NCBI GenBank assembly: GCA_001692895.1
Contig: KV748225.1
Location: 744,001 to 808,000 of the forward strand
DNA length: 64,000 nt
Direction: 5' to 3'
Origin: Cenococcum geophilum 1.58
Lineage: Eukaryota; Ascomycota; Dothideomycetes; Gloniales; Gloniaceae
The position numbers and the translations under genes are program-made. Numbering within the stretch: the stretch's first letter is position 1; each line of letters starts with the position of its first letter. Below the pieces are notes generated by a model. It saw nothing but the letters and a program-made list of their open reading frames with translations. It was not told where the DNA came from and ran no database searches. Shown in pieces: positions 9,851 through 21,074 of the stretch.

Positions 9851-12212
9851 ACAAACATTTTGCTGATGTACTATAGCCATGGCTATATTAATAAAAGCTG
9901 TTCTAGTTAAGGCGTATTAGTCTGTTAGGCTTATTAAGCGAGCTTATCTAGCTTTATGGAGAGCTTACTAGGTTATTATAGACGAGTATAAGAACATCTA
10001 AAAGGAACTAGCTTTACAGATGGCCGTAAAAGCCGTTAATAATACCGCTAGCCCTAACGGATTAGTACCTACCCTCTTAGTCTACGGAGCCTACCTAAGA
10101 ATAAGTAAACTGGACTCTCCTGCCCTGTCTGTTACGGATCAAGCAGCTATAATACGGAAGGCAATAGCTGAAATAGTTAAATTACGGGCTAAATAAACTG
10201 TTAATAACGCCCTATACTACCGAAACGGATATAATATAACCCTAGTATATAACCTCCCGCTTAATTCTAAAGTCCTCGTGTGGCGTAAAAGCGGTAATTA
10301 GACTAGACCTTACCGTCTACTAACCGTAGAAGACGAGACCTACTATATATAGCTCCCTAGCGGACTAATAAGCTTTAGAAGCACATCCGTAAAACCCTAT
10401 TTTCGGTCCGAAAATACCCATAACGTCAAGCTAGACGAACTAGAAGCACCCGCCAAATTAGACGAACTAGAAGCACCCGCTAAATTAGATAAACTAAAAG
10501 CACCCTTGCCTACCCCAGAGGTCCCCTAGAAACCTACTAAACCTACTAAACCTACCGTAAAGCGTGGCCGAGGACGCCCCCGTAAGAACCCCGTAACGGA
10601 GAATTACCTAACCTCCGCAGGTATATCCGCAAAGCAATCTCCGCCTATAGATATATTAGTTCTAGTATAGGAAACCCCTTTTACGGACTTACGACGTAAA
10701 GAGATTAATAGACTACTTAAAAAGGGCGTCTTTGCGGTTATAATAGAGAGAGAGGTTCTATAAGGCGTCCGTATATTTAACTCGCGCTTTATTAACGAAA
10801 TTAAGCACCCTAGTACTAATAAAGCCTTTAAAAAGTTAAGGCTTATTATATAAGCTTATAACGACTAGGGAAAGAACTTAGTCCTTATATAATCGCCTAC
10901 GATCTAATAAGTCAGCTAACGGATTATACTTGTACTTACGCCCGGCCTATAGTAAAGTAAACCTATAGCTCTTTATCTACGGGACATCTTATAAGCCTAC
11001 GTATAATCCAATACCTACCTAAGTAGGGACATCTTTATACGACCACCGCTCGAGCTTAATTTACAACTAGGAATAATTTTATAGGTCGTAAAACCACTTT
11101 ACGAAGTGCTAGAAGCTAGAAACCACTAGTTTAAGATATATCACCAGCATTACGTCCGTAAACTTAAGATAGAGCAGTTAACCTATAACCCTTGCCTCCT
11201 ATACACCCTATTAAACGGCCTTAGTATTATTAGGCTTCAAATAGATAATACTCTCTTTTTAGCGAACTAGACTTTTACGGATATAAAGGAAACTAAACTA
11301 TAAGAAGCTAAGTTCCTGGTAAAGCCGTAAGAGTAGTTAACTAAGTAGACTCCAATTAAGTTTAATAAAGGCTTAATTATATAAAAGGGTAACTTAATCT
11401 AGCTAACCTAGGAACGCTAAGCTTAAAACCTAAAGCTTATTACAGTAAAGCCTATAGACCTTACTAGTTCCTACGGAGAGACCCGTAAGACTATAAATAC
11501 GAAGGACTAATACGCTGTATAGCGTGTAAGAGGCGCCTATATTGCCATAGTCTGCTAACCTAAATCTGCCTATAACTTATTCTTTGCGGCCCAGGCAGTA
11601 AATCCGTAAGAAGAAAATATTAAGCAGCTTAATAAGCGCATTTAATAGCAGATTAACAATGTAATAAGAGGACTTACTTTTGTACCGCTAGACCTAAACT
11701 CTATTAGCATAATAGTATTTATAAACGCCTTCTTTACCAATAATAGGGACCTATTATTGCAAATTGGCTTTATAATTATACTTACGGACTATAATTAAGA
11801 CGTAAATATACTATATTGGTCTTTAATTAAATGCAAATAAGTAACCCGCAGTGTACTAGCTTCTAAACTATATGTACTAGCCTATGGCTTTAATATAGCA
11901 GCCGTAATCAAATTAACGATCTAAAAGATCCTATAATTGAAGCAGCTACCCCTGGTTTTATGCACTAATTTAAAGTCCCTCTACGACTGCCTAGTTAAAC
12001 TAGGTACGACATAAGAGAAGAGGCTTATAGTTAACCTAATGTGCTTATATTAGGCCTATAAACAACGTAAAATTACGGAGGTTAAATAGATTAGCAGCGA
12101 AGACAACCTAGTAGACGCTATAACTAAGGCAAAGCCGTGTTAAGCTCTAAAAACCCTAATTAATATAAATAAGCTTAACCTAAAGGTTATAGAATGGGTA
12201 GAACGAGACTAA

Positions 12213-12462
12213 TAGAGCACCTATGGTCCATTTACGGCCCGTCGGAAGGCCGTATGGTTTATTTACGGCCCGTTAGAAGGCCGTACAGCTTATTTTGCGG
12301 ACCGTAAGCAGGACTTACGGCCGACTTAGAGCACCGTTTGGAAGGCAGGCCAGAGGGCACCTTAGGAGGGATTTCCTATGTATTTTCTTACGTGTTCTAC
12401 GGTTCTATTAAGGCAATTATAGAGGCTATACATAAGTGGTTTCATTTTTTAAGTACCGCTAG
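12213..12462 (+). other. Copia-1 3' untranslated region
   Basis: Non-coding. It contains two to three tandem units of about 31 bp around tttacggcccgtcggaaggc between 12226 and 12300. The reverse complement of the same repeat lies in Copia-3 at about 41150-41225. Confidence 0.75.
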
Positions 12463-12733
12463 TGTATAATTACAGCACCTGCTATACTAACCGCGTGCTT
12501 ACGCGTTCGGTACATTAACCACGCGTTTACGCGTTCGGTGCACTAACTACCCACTTACGCGTCTAGTGCACTCCTAAAGCACTAACTAATTAAGGGGGAG
12601 GCGCATTAGTATATAGACTACGTAGTCTGCTTTATACAATTAACAGTTACCACTATCCTAAAGAGCATACAATACTATACGTATTTCGTGCCCCGGGATA
12701 TAACTTAATTGTATTATTAAGTTGATATAAATA
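12463..12733 (+). repeat. Copia-1 3' LTR, 271 bp
   Basis: Intact LTR from tgtataattacagcacctg to gatataaata (RIP-altered aca). It contains three diverged 28-bp repeats with acgcgttcgg at 12488-12571. Followed by the target copy gacac. Confidence 0.95.
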
Positions 12734-12738
12734 GACAC

Positions 12739-14040
12739 AATAGAGCAATAGGCTTAGTATTAAGACTTTAAAAAGAATATATTATTAACGGAATTTAGGG
12801 TATAGCTGGAAAAGTAATAAAAGAGTGTTTAAATTATTAAAGGAATAAACTAATAAGGCATAAGCCGTATAGAGGGCTATAACCTATTAAAATACTAAAG
12901 AGACTATAGAAGGTTATATTATAGAACTTTATTATTAAGCTACTAAAGTTAAGAGACCCTATTACTAGATAGGAATATAATATAATCTTAGTAATAGTAA
13001 ATAAGTTAACTAAATAGGGCTACTTTATAGCATGCATAAAAGGAATCTTAGTAAAAGATGTCACTAGAATCTATATTAAAGAAGTATTTACAAAATATAG
13101 AGTATTAAGTAAGATTATATTAGATAGAGATTTAAGATTTATAGTAGTATTTTAGGAGGTATTCTTAGCGGAATAAGGAGTTAGAGCAGTAACTTTTACC
13201 GTATATTATCCGCAGACAGATAAATAAACAGAAAGATTAAATTAGATACTAGAATAGTATTTAAGGCATTATATTAATTATACGCAGAATAATTAGGTAT
13301 TGTTATTACTAGTTATATAATTTATATATAATATAACACCATAAAAAGGAATAGGTATATTACTATTTAAGGCAAATTATAGATATAAGCTAAGAATATT
13401 ATTGTTATTATAATAAGTGAAGAAAACGAGTAGTATAGCTAAAGAAAGAATAAAGATGTTAATAAATCTTTATAAAAACCTTATAGAAATAGTAAAGGCA
13501 GTATAAAAAAGAATAAAAAGGTACTATAACGCTAAGAGATCTAAGGGACTAGATCTTAAGAAGGGAGATAAAGTATAGCTACTATATAAAAAATTTAAGA
13601 GTTANNAACTAAGNAANAANTTNNANTANNTTANACTANGACCTTTTAAAATTANNTAAAGGATTTTACTAGTTATATTTAAGTTAAACCTACTAGCTAA
13701 AATAAAGATCTACCCTATATAGTATATTATAATACTAGAGCTAATATACGGGAATATTAAGCTACTAGTTTATAAAGTAGATATATATAGAGGATAAAAA
13801 GAAGATAAATAGCAAGTTTTAAAGATTATTAGTTATAAGGATATTAATAATAAAACGTAGTATAAGGTTAAGTAGATAAGCTATAATAAGACTACCTAGG
13901 AACTACTATAGAATTTAAAAAATGCTATAGGAAAGGTATAGAAGTATTAAAGGAGAACGGGTTAGGTAATATTAAGAAGGAGTTAAAAGTAAAAGGATTA
14001 GTTAAAGGTAATAGAGGAGCTAGATTACCTAGGGGATCTA
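12739..14040 (+). pseudogene. Gypsy-1 integrase and chromodomain remnant
   Basis: Reads GHNRAIG (zinc-binding domain), CLNYQRNK near 12830, the core start DFI/NFIIKLLKLRDP near 12937, NKLTK near 13002 and LDRDLRF near 13125. The GPF-like segment is near 13640, with many N. Residues from about 13810 to 13945 (VLKIISYKDINNKTQYKV, then TTQELLQNLKNA) align by eye with a chromodomain, placing the element among chromoviruses, whose chromodomain usually directs integration to heterochromatin. Stops are TAA/TAG of RIP type. Confidence 0.85.
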
Positions 14041-14044
14041 CTAC

Positions 14045-14293
14045 TAGTATATAAGCCATTTCCGCCTCTTCTTAATTAGAATCCTTTTTAGCTTCCTTAG
14101 CTTTAAGTTTAGATAAACCTTACTCTACTAAACGCAGCTCTTTTAAGCGTACCTTTTTATAAACCTTTACTAGACGATTTAGGCGAGCATAAGCATCTAG
14201 TTAAGCTTTTAGAGCCCGAGACGCCTTATTAAAATAACGCTAAACCTTAATAAGGGCCTTAGCCAGCTTACTTTCTAGTCTTTTAGCCACTAC
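14045..14293 (-). pseudogene. Antisense coiled-coil-like ORF remnant near Gypsy-1 3' end
   Basis: On the minus strand one frame of about 80 codons reads as a Lys/Leu/Ala-rich amphipathic helix (VAKRLESKLAKALIKV, then YARLNRLVKVYKKVRLKELR) with only four stops, each TAG or TAA at a likely Gln. The composition suggests a coiled coil. It lies between the chromodomain and the 3' LTR, opposite in direction to pol. It could be an extra antisense ORF of Gypsy-1 or a fragment of another element. I do not recognise the family. Confidence 0.5.
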
Positions 14294-14295
14294 TA

Positions 14296-14421
14296 TGAGG
14301 TGACGCTCCGCACCACTCAGCCACGGCACAAACCCTAAAAGGTAAGCGAGTGACTGGCTTGATGCTAGGCATGGCTGTGCGGAACAATATATATAGGCGA
14401 GGTGACTTCGTTACCTGACAG
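14296..14421 (+). repeat. Probable Gypsy-1 3' LTR
   Basis: From tgaggtgacgctccgcacc to gttacctgaca. The end matches bases 1-16 of the window. The boundary on the left is inferred from the TG start only. Confidence 0.5.
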
Positions 14422-16159
14422 CTACTAATATGCGTAACCCTAAAGTAGATTAGATAAGGAACTAGATAGTTATAAAGAATAATAAAACGCGTATACTTAG
14501 CGTTAGAGACGGATTAAATATTATAGGACGATTATATATTCGCTCGCGTATACTTAGTATAGAAAAAAGGTTAGTAACTAAATAAAGCCGCGATTATAAT
14601 ATATACTAACTTCTTCTCTATATAGCGAGAATAGGATAGCATAACTTTACTAAGTAAAAGAATAAACGTTACTAGCTAGTTATAATAATTAGACGCAGAG
14701 GATCTAATAAAAGGTATTAGAAATAATAAAGGTCACTAAATTAAAGATGGGAATGCTATACCTCTAGTAGATGACTTAGAGATAGGAGATATCTTGAAGG
14801 ATAAAGATAAAGAGGAGGGGGATGGTATTATGGACCTTATATCGGCAGTAGTGCGACTATTAAGAATAGATATAAATGGGTTAGTTAAGATAGTATAGGA
14901 GGCACTAAAATTAATTAAGCTATAGAATAAGGAGTAGCTAAGTTATATAGTTAGTTACATTATAAGTTCGGAACGTAGGAATATAACGTACTAACGTACT
15001 AATGTACTAAAACCTTTACTATGGGGAGGAGTTATATATTTAAGGACACACGGTCTTTATAGATAGTTTTTCTTCTTTATAGTAAAATTTAGAATATAAT
15101 TAGAGTTAATCTATTAGGTAACCACTCCACTAGTTATATTTTCGTTGTTGAATATTCTATACCTATATACTCAGCCCATTAATAAGTCTACCGTAGTATT
15201 TCCTATAAGGCTTCGTTACAGAAGACTAATTCTATAGAGTTAAGAAATCTTCGCCTAAGGTCTTAGTATACTTCTTTATATAAAGATTAATTACTAACTT
15301 ATACTTTAAAACAACTTAAAGTATTTAATATTAGCTATTCTATCTTATATAATTATCTAATAAAATTCTTCTTTAAGTAAGAGTAAGGAAGTCTTTTATA
15401 TAGATAGATTAGCTTTAAATATATATAATATTATTATAGAGTTTGCCTAGCGCACTAAGAGCTTAAAATTAGCTATTTTTAGAGTTTAGGTTAACTTAAC
15501 GTCCTTTTTTATCTTTAATATTATATAATATAAGCTTTTTTTAAATTAAGTCTTAAAAGAGGAAGGACTTAATAGCAAGGTAGATAATATAGCTATTATA
15601 CCAGATTTATAAGTATATAAATTTCCACTCTATATTATATTTTTCTTAAATATACTTTTAGATTATATAATATAGGATATAGGGGGCGTAGGTACCTTTC
15701 TAGCGTTTCCTACCTTTAACACTAGGGGGCTAGGCCAGCTATCCCAAGCCTTAACGGGCCAGAAGCGACGCCGCGCGATATTACTAGACTGTATAGGGAC
15801 AGAAGGGTCATAGGGGACACAAGGGAGAGGACGCCCTGTAGGAAGACCCTTATGGATAGCTATAGCAAGCTTAAGACTGGGACAATTAAGAATTAGACTT
15901 AACGCGGTAAATATAACATTCGTAGCCAACTTTTAAAGGGTATATAGCTAACTAGTAAAAATAGGGGAAGAACTAGAGATAATAATAGATTTAGATATAG
16001 AAGCGCTAGTAGGAATATAAGACACGGGAATAAAAAGCTCTATATAAAATGAGTAGTAACTAGGGTGTAGATATAAGAGATAAAAGTTTTAAATATCCTA
16101 AAGAAAGTGGAAATAGAAGAAGCGAGGAATAATAAAGAGGTGAAGGACCCTCGCTGGGG
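14422..16159 (+). other. Probable 5' part and ORF1 region of the LINE
   Basis: RIP-degraded and AT-rich. A readable + frame at about 14690-15150 includes GDILKDKDKEEGDG and DLISAVVRLLRIDINGLV and may be LINE ORF1. At 15660-15935 a less degraded stretch reads QGRGRPVGRPLW on +, an AT-hook-like motif; the 88-aa ORF on the other strand is probably its shadow. I see no zinc knuckle and cannot fix the LINE 5' end. Confidence 0.4.
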
Positions 16160-19100
16160 GTCTGCTACCTATCTATTATATAGTATAACTATAGTAATAT
16201 AAACTACCGTCTTACAAGGCCCTTACTAGACAGTTTAGACTTAGAGAAATACTATATCCTTGCTATATAAGAGCCGTACTATAATACCTACACATAATCA
16301 ATATACTGCCCCTAAGGATTTTAGCTTCTATACGAACCAAAAGCAGCTATATACGTATGCTTTATAATTAGCAAGACTATTAGCCTGTCCTTATAGTTAT
16401 AATAAGCAGTTAATCCAGATATTGTAGTTGTAATAATTTAGATATATAGAGGACCGGTATAAATTATTAATGTATATAACCTTAGGGTCGAAGGGGTCCT
16501 ATAAACAGAGAATATTATATTAGTAATAAGCCTACTTAAAACTAAAGGCATAGAGTTTATCCTATTAGGAGATATAAACCTCCACTACCCGCGGTAGGGG
16601 GGTATTCACGTCGCTGCTAAACAATAGGTAGAGTGCCTACTAAAAGCTATAGACACCTGGGGCCTTAAGCTGGCCACCCCCCCTAGAGCAATTATATGGC
16701 AATAAGGACCCGCTAAAAGTATAATTGACCTTATATTTATAGACGAAGGCCTATACTAAAGACTCGAAAGGTATAACCCTAAAGAAGAATAGGCACTTAC
16801 CTTAGACTATATCCCCATCTAAATATAGCTAGATTTAGATATTAAGGCGTAATTAAATAGCAAAAGATATATAATAAGGATGCTTAAGGCAGACAGTTTC
16901 CTTAATACAGTAAAACAATAACTTTAAGACCTAGAAGAAATCTACCCGATACTAAATAAGCGAGGCTTATTAGCCACCCCTAAGGAAATTAACCAAAGAC
17001 TAGAAAGGATCTAGGTAGTAATTAAAAACGGGCTAAAAGAGCACTGCCCGGTCTTAAGACTAGGCCCCTACGCGCGATATATATAGTCTATATAATGCGC
17101 GGTTCTTATAGTTAGCCAATAATAAGCAAGAAGGAAATACTTAAGCAGCTATAACCCTAAAGATGAGAGATAATATAAAGACATAAGAAACCAGTTAAAG
17201 AATACCCTAAAAAAAGAAGTAAGGAATAATTAGAGACGATTTATAAATAAGCATACTTTTAACCTAAGCCTCCCCTATAATAAGGGCCTGTAGGCTATAG
17301 TAAAATAGGTAAAGAAAAAGGCAGGGCGACTAGCAGAAGACTTATACCTACTACCCCTATAAAGAGCAGGGGAATTATAGGCTACTAATAATAATAATAA
17401 GAAGGCAAAGATCCTTATAGAGAGGTTTTTCCCCTAACCAGCTTTAGTAGACCTTAGTAATATTACAGGTAAAGCACCGGTAACTCGCCTATAGGTTAAC
17501 AGCAATATAACAATAGAGGAAATAGCCAGAACTATTAGCCGCCTTTTAAATAATATAGTATTAGGTTTAGATAGGATTCCAAATAAGGCCTTAAAGACCT
17601 ATAGACTACTTATAGTACCCTAGCTTATAGATATAGCTAGAGAATACTTTGCTATAGGCTACTACCTACAACTTAGAAGATCTATAACAACAATTATTTT
17701 ATAAAAAAAAGGTAAAGCAGATTACTTAATTCCAGGAAGCTACCGCCCTATTGCCTTAAAAAACACCCTTAGCAAGATCTTAGAAAAGGTAATAGCGGAC
17801 TATATAGCAGATACGGCTAAGGAATACGCCCTACTACTATAGAGCTAAATAGGGGCAAGAAAGAACCGCTTAACATTATTAGTACTTACGCTACTCGCTA
17901 CCACTATTAAATCTATATGGGCGATGCGAAGGGACTTTATAGTATTAATGCTTAGCCTAGATATTAGTAGCGCCTATAATAGCGTACCCTATAAGCGTCT
18001 TCTATATATCCTTAGGGCAAAAGGCTTTTTAGAATAGATTGTATAATTTATCTAAGGGTTTATAGGTTAGAAAGAAATATTACTAATCTTTAACGGATAC
18101 TAAAGCCCCCTTATTACAGTTATAACAGAAATACTATAAGGATTACCCCTCTTACCTATACTCTTCCTTTTCTTTATAAGCAACCTACTTAACTCCTTTA
18201 AGAAAGGGGCGACCTAGGGGATAGGCTTTATTAACGATATAAACCTAATTATATACAGGCCATTAGCTGTAAAGAATTGCAGAATGCTAGAGAAAGCTTA
18301 TAACACCTATATAGAATACGTAAGACAATATAGAGTCCAATTCTTACTAGAGAAATACTAGCTAATCTATTTTATAAGAAAACGTAACCAATTTATAGAT
18401 CTTTAGTATATGATCCATATCTAAGGCTTTAGGGGTTAACTAGTTTAGGGCCTAAGGGTATTAGAAGTATAGGTAGACAGTAAGCTCTAGTAGAGCGTAT
18501 ATACGGTATAAGCGGCTTATAAGGGCTAAGTACAGTATATTGCATTATTTAGGATCGTTAATTCTATATAGGGCCCATGCTTTTAGAGGTTACGCCTACT
18601 ATATATAGCAGTTGTCCGGCCAACCATAACGTATAGGTCCAGTATTTGGGCCATTGGAGAATCTAAGAAAGGCCCCCCTAAATTGCTCCTTAAACTACTC
18701 TAAAAGGTCTAAACAGCCTACCTTTAGAGTATAATAGGCGGATATAAGCGAACGGCTATAGCACTGCTTAAAAAGGAAGCTAATATCCCCCCCCTATAAC
18801 TATATATTAAAGCCGCTATAATATAAAGGGCCTAAAATAAACGTGACTCTAATATTATAAAGTATATTAAGATACGCCTAAATAAACTATAGAGGGACCT
18901 TAGGGCGCCCTATAGGAGAATAAACCAATAACCCTAAAGTAGGGAAGATATATTAGAGGAATAGGTAAAGAAAGTAAAAGAAGAATGGTGCTGCTTTAGG
19001 GCCTAGGCCTATATAGAGGAGGAAGGGAGACGCGTAAGAGGCCAGTAAAGATAATAGTAAGAGAGAGAAAAAAGCTAAAGTAGAGTATAAAAGAACCCTA

Positions 19101-19560
19101 AAGAGGTATATAGGAGTTAAAGGTATAAAGGCTAACTAAGGCAAAAGGAACCTAAGCTGTAGTATAGTTAACGCTATAGGGGGTAAATACTCTAGGGCTT
19201 TAAGAAGGCCTAACGAAGGCAAAAAATATAATGGCGATACTTTTAAGAACAGGAATAATAGAACTAAAAGACTGGCTCTACTAGGTAGGTATCCTAATAG
19301 GTAGCCCAAAATGCAAATATAGCTAGCTAAGACAAACACCAAAACACGTAATACTGTTATGCCCCTTACGCACTAACTAAGAAGTAATGCTTTTAGTAGC
19401 TAGTATAGAGAACTATAATATACTACTCTTAATATAAAAAGGCCTTAAGGCGGTTACCTAGTAGCTTATTAGCTAAAATATACTAAACTAGTTCTAGGTT
19501 ATAAGGGAAATAGTAATAGAGGGTAAAAGGGCGAGCAATAGGCGCCCCTTAATAACTCTA
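16160..19560 (+). pseudogene. Tad1-like LINE ORF2 remnant
   Basis: Endonuclease-RT protein of a non-LTR retrotransposon. The endonuclease shows EFILLGDINLHYPR near 16553 and IIDLIFID near 16721. The RT shows PGSYRPIALKNTLSKILE near 17732, LSLDISSAYNSVP near 17953, GLPLLPILFLFFISNLLN near 18142 and GFINDINLI (degraded FADD-type box) near 18222. The C-terminal Cys-rich tail includes KHVILLCPLRTNQE near 19340. Endonuclease and RT are in the same frame; the tail is in another, so a frameshift lies between 18500 and 19340. Numerous RIP-type stops make it inactive. Confidence 0.88.
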
Positions 19561-19830
19561 TAGTAATAGAGTAAAGTTTATAATACTAGCGCGTCCATAA
19601 GCTTGCTACGGCAGCAGTGGTTCCCAAGGAGGTCAAAAAGTAAGGTAGTAAAAGCACTATAGGTAACTCGCAGGCGCCTTATAGGCGAGTTCTAAAAGGC
19701 AGGGAGATAGATTATAGGGTTTTCTTAAATGGAGTTTTCTCCTTATATATACATAAGGAGTAGTCCGCGTAGGCCTAATAGGGATCTAAATCGGACGTTA
19801 AGCAATGAATTATTATTATAATATAGGATA
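19561..19830 (+). repeat. LINE 3' untranslated end
   Basis: Contains gcagtggttcccaaggag (19614-19631) and ggagtagtccgcgtaggcc (19756-19775), ending in gacgttaagcaatgaatta. Both words occur, collinear and inverted, in the 1.1-kb insert at 51093-52186, which identifies that insert as LINE-derived. Confidence 0.75.
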
Positions 19831-20714
19831 TTATTTATAGATATATTATTATTAATAATAGCACTTAGTCTCTATATAGTCCTAAAGTATTAAAAGTAGC
19901 GTTTAAAACTAATCCTCTTTATTATATAATGGAGTTATATAAAGTATAAGAAGGCCTCTTTTTAATCTATAAAGTATATATAAGCCCTAAAAGATATAAA
20001 ATTAGGGATATCTAGATATTTAGTAAGAGATAAACCTTAAATATTACTAATTAAAGCTTCTTTTATATAATATCCTTCTACACTATAAATATTTTTTAGA
20101 CTATATTATTAACTATAAAACAAGCTGCTATTATAAGGGTACTTTTAGTCCCTTACTCGGCTACATCCCGGGAGCTCTTAGGGGCTGCTAAGGCTAGCCT
20201 TCGGCTAGGCCTTGGCCACCCCTTATAAGCTCCTCAGGCTTGCAGCCTCCTTCCTCCCCTATCGGTTCGTCTCTGTACTCAGGCTATTGCCTACCCTCAT
20301 TACCATATCGTCCTCTTCTATCGACTCCCTATATAACTTATGCTCGGCTTGCCTGCTCCCTACCGTACACCCTAGCAATACTGCCTTACAGCTATAATAT
20401 AACCTTTAACCTTTTAGATTAAGGACCCTATAAAATACGCAAAACTTTAGCTATTTAACTATTTTAAATAGAAGCCTTTATATAGTTATTAAGGAAATAA
20501 GGGGTATAGCAATAGCTCTCTAATTTAAGGCGTTTTAAAGGTAAGTATATTAATATTATTTAATTACTCTATATCGCGGAGTTATATATAAAGATATTAA
20601 AGTTAATTACGGGTTTTTATATAAATAGTGCCCTTTTACTTTTCTAAGTAGATATTATACTTAGTTCTTAAGTATTAGCAACTTAGTTAATTAAGGTATA
20701 AGTATAGTAAGAAG
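19831..20714. other. Unassigned AT-rich stretch with one less-mutated island
   Basis: No motif recognised. 20150-20400 is richer in C and keeps CA dinucleotides (ggcttgcagcctccttcctc), suggesting a short younger insertion; its two overlapping 60-aa ORFs have no recognisable features. The last stretch before 20714 probably belongs to the 3' LTR of Gypsy-3, but the left boundary cannot be seen because the other LTR lies outside the window. Confidence 0.5.
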
Positions 20715-21062
20715 GATTATAGAGTAAGTATAAGCGACGATAATATATAGCAAGGTAGATATTATTAAGCTATATATATAAACTATATAAGGAGGTTAAA
20801 ACGTTATATAAGGAAAGAAGGTAGGAAAATAGGAAGAAAGGGTATATATCGTTAACTTAGTTGCTTAGTTAATACGTATATAGGCAGAATAGGGTTTAGG
20901 TTATAGTCCTAGTAGAACTTAGTAGGATTTAGTAAAACTTGGCAGAATATAGCAGAATGCCGTAAATTGCCGTTAGATTGCTATTTTACGGTTAATCTCT
21001 AATTACTAAGTTAGTAAAAATAGGTAAATGTGTATAAGGTATTACAGGGGTGTCCTATAATA
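20715..21062 (-). repeat. Gypsy-2 3' LTR (left), 348 bp
   Basis: Shares gagtaagtataagcgacgat and the rest of its length with 37051-37420. It has one copy of an 11-bp unit (ttagattgcta) that is present three times in the other LTR. Confidence 0.93.
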
Positions 21063-21074
21063 GTACCCCCCCTT

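Larger units (their letters stand above)
7963..9868 (+). mobile_element. S2: divergent TIR minisatellite element
   Basis: Element of 1906 bp in the Copia-1 integrase. The left end TATCAGCATTTTGTT and the reversed right end CATCAGCAAAATGTT form an imperfect inverted repeat. TA flanks both sides (7961-7962 and 9869-9870). Removing it plus one TA rejoins EFQQY with the downstream integrase, matching Copia-3 codon for codon. Contents: CCTGACAGG-type repeats at both ends, a C-rich tract, the shared hairpin, the shared 20-bp array, the gcctcctagggaggcaccc block twice, and GGTA tracts. It is much less RIP-affected than its host. It has no coding capacity. Confidence 0.88.
5351..12212 (+). pseudogene. 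Copia-1 Gag-Pol polyprotein remnant
   Basis: Starts where Copia-3 has its gag ATG, here mutated to ATA (ADTSKQ follows), and stops at TAA after EWVERD. Order: gag; CCHC knuckle near 6693-6750 (CFIYGKKGC, one Cys to Tyr); protease near 7110 (INTGASKKST); GAG-pre-integrase with RRFGYL near 7570; integrase zinc motif (YSFCQKYG) near 7660-7690; S2 insertion at 7963-9868; rest of integrase; an AT-hook-like KRGRGRPRKN near 10559; RT; RNase H ending VDAITKAKP near 12113-12136. Stops are TAA/TAG at expected Gln or Trp codons. Frame shifts are also present, so it is non-functional. Confidence 0.93.
2008..12733 (+). mobile_element. Copia-1, full-length Ty1/Copia with two nested elements
   Basis: Complete LTR retrotransposon in Gypsy-1, flanked by a perfect 5-bp target duplication gacac (2003-2007 and 12734-12738). 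The 5' LTR is split by S1; its two parts sum to 190 + 81 = 271 bp, exactly the length of the intact 3' LTR. A gag-protease-integrase-RT-RNase H polyprotein remnant runs from 5351 to 12212, interrupted by S2. It belongs to the same family as Copia-3 (40761-46976), but the LTRs are distinct subtypes (271 versus 218 bp). Confidence 0.95.
12739..14421 (+). mobile_element. Gypsy-1, right piece
   Basis: Continuation of the element at 1-2007: integrase, chromodomain and a short probable 3' LTR. It carries a cluster of ambiguous bases at 13605-13655. Confidence 0.87.

Noticed and set aside
9588-9854. Collagen-like or Arg/Thr repeat protein in S2
   Set aside because: Reading of the ggtcctgat/ggtcctgga array; it has no counterpart in other S elements.
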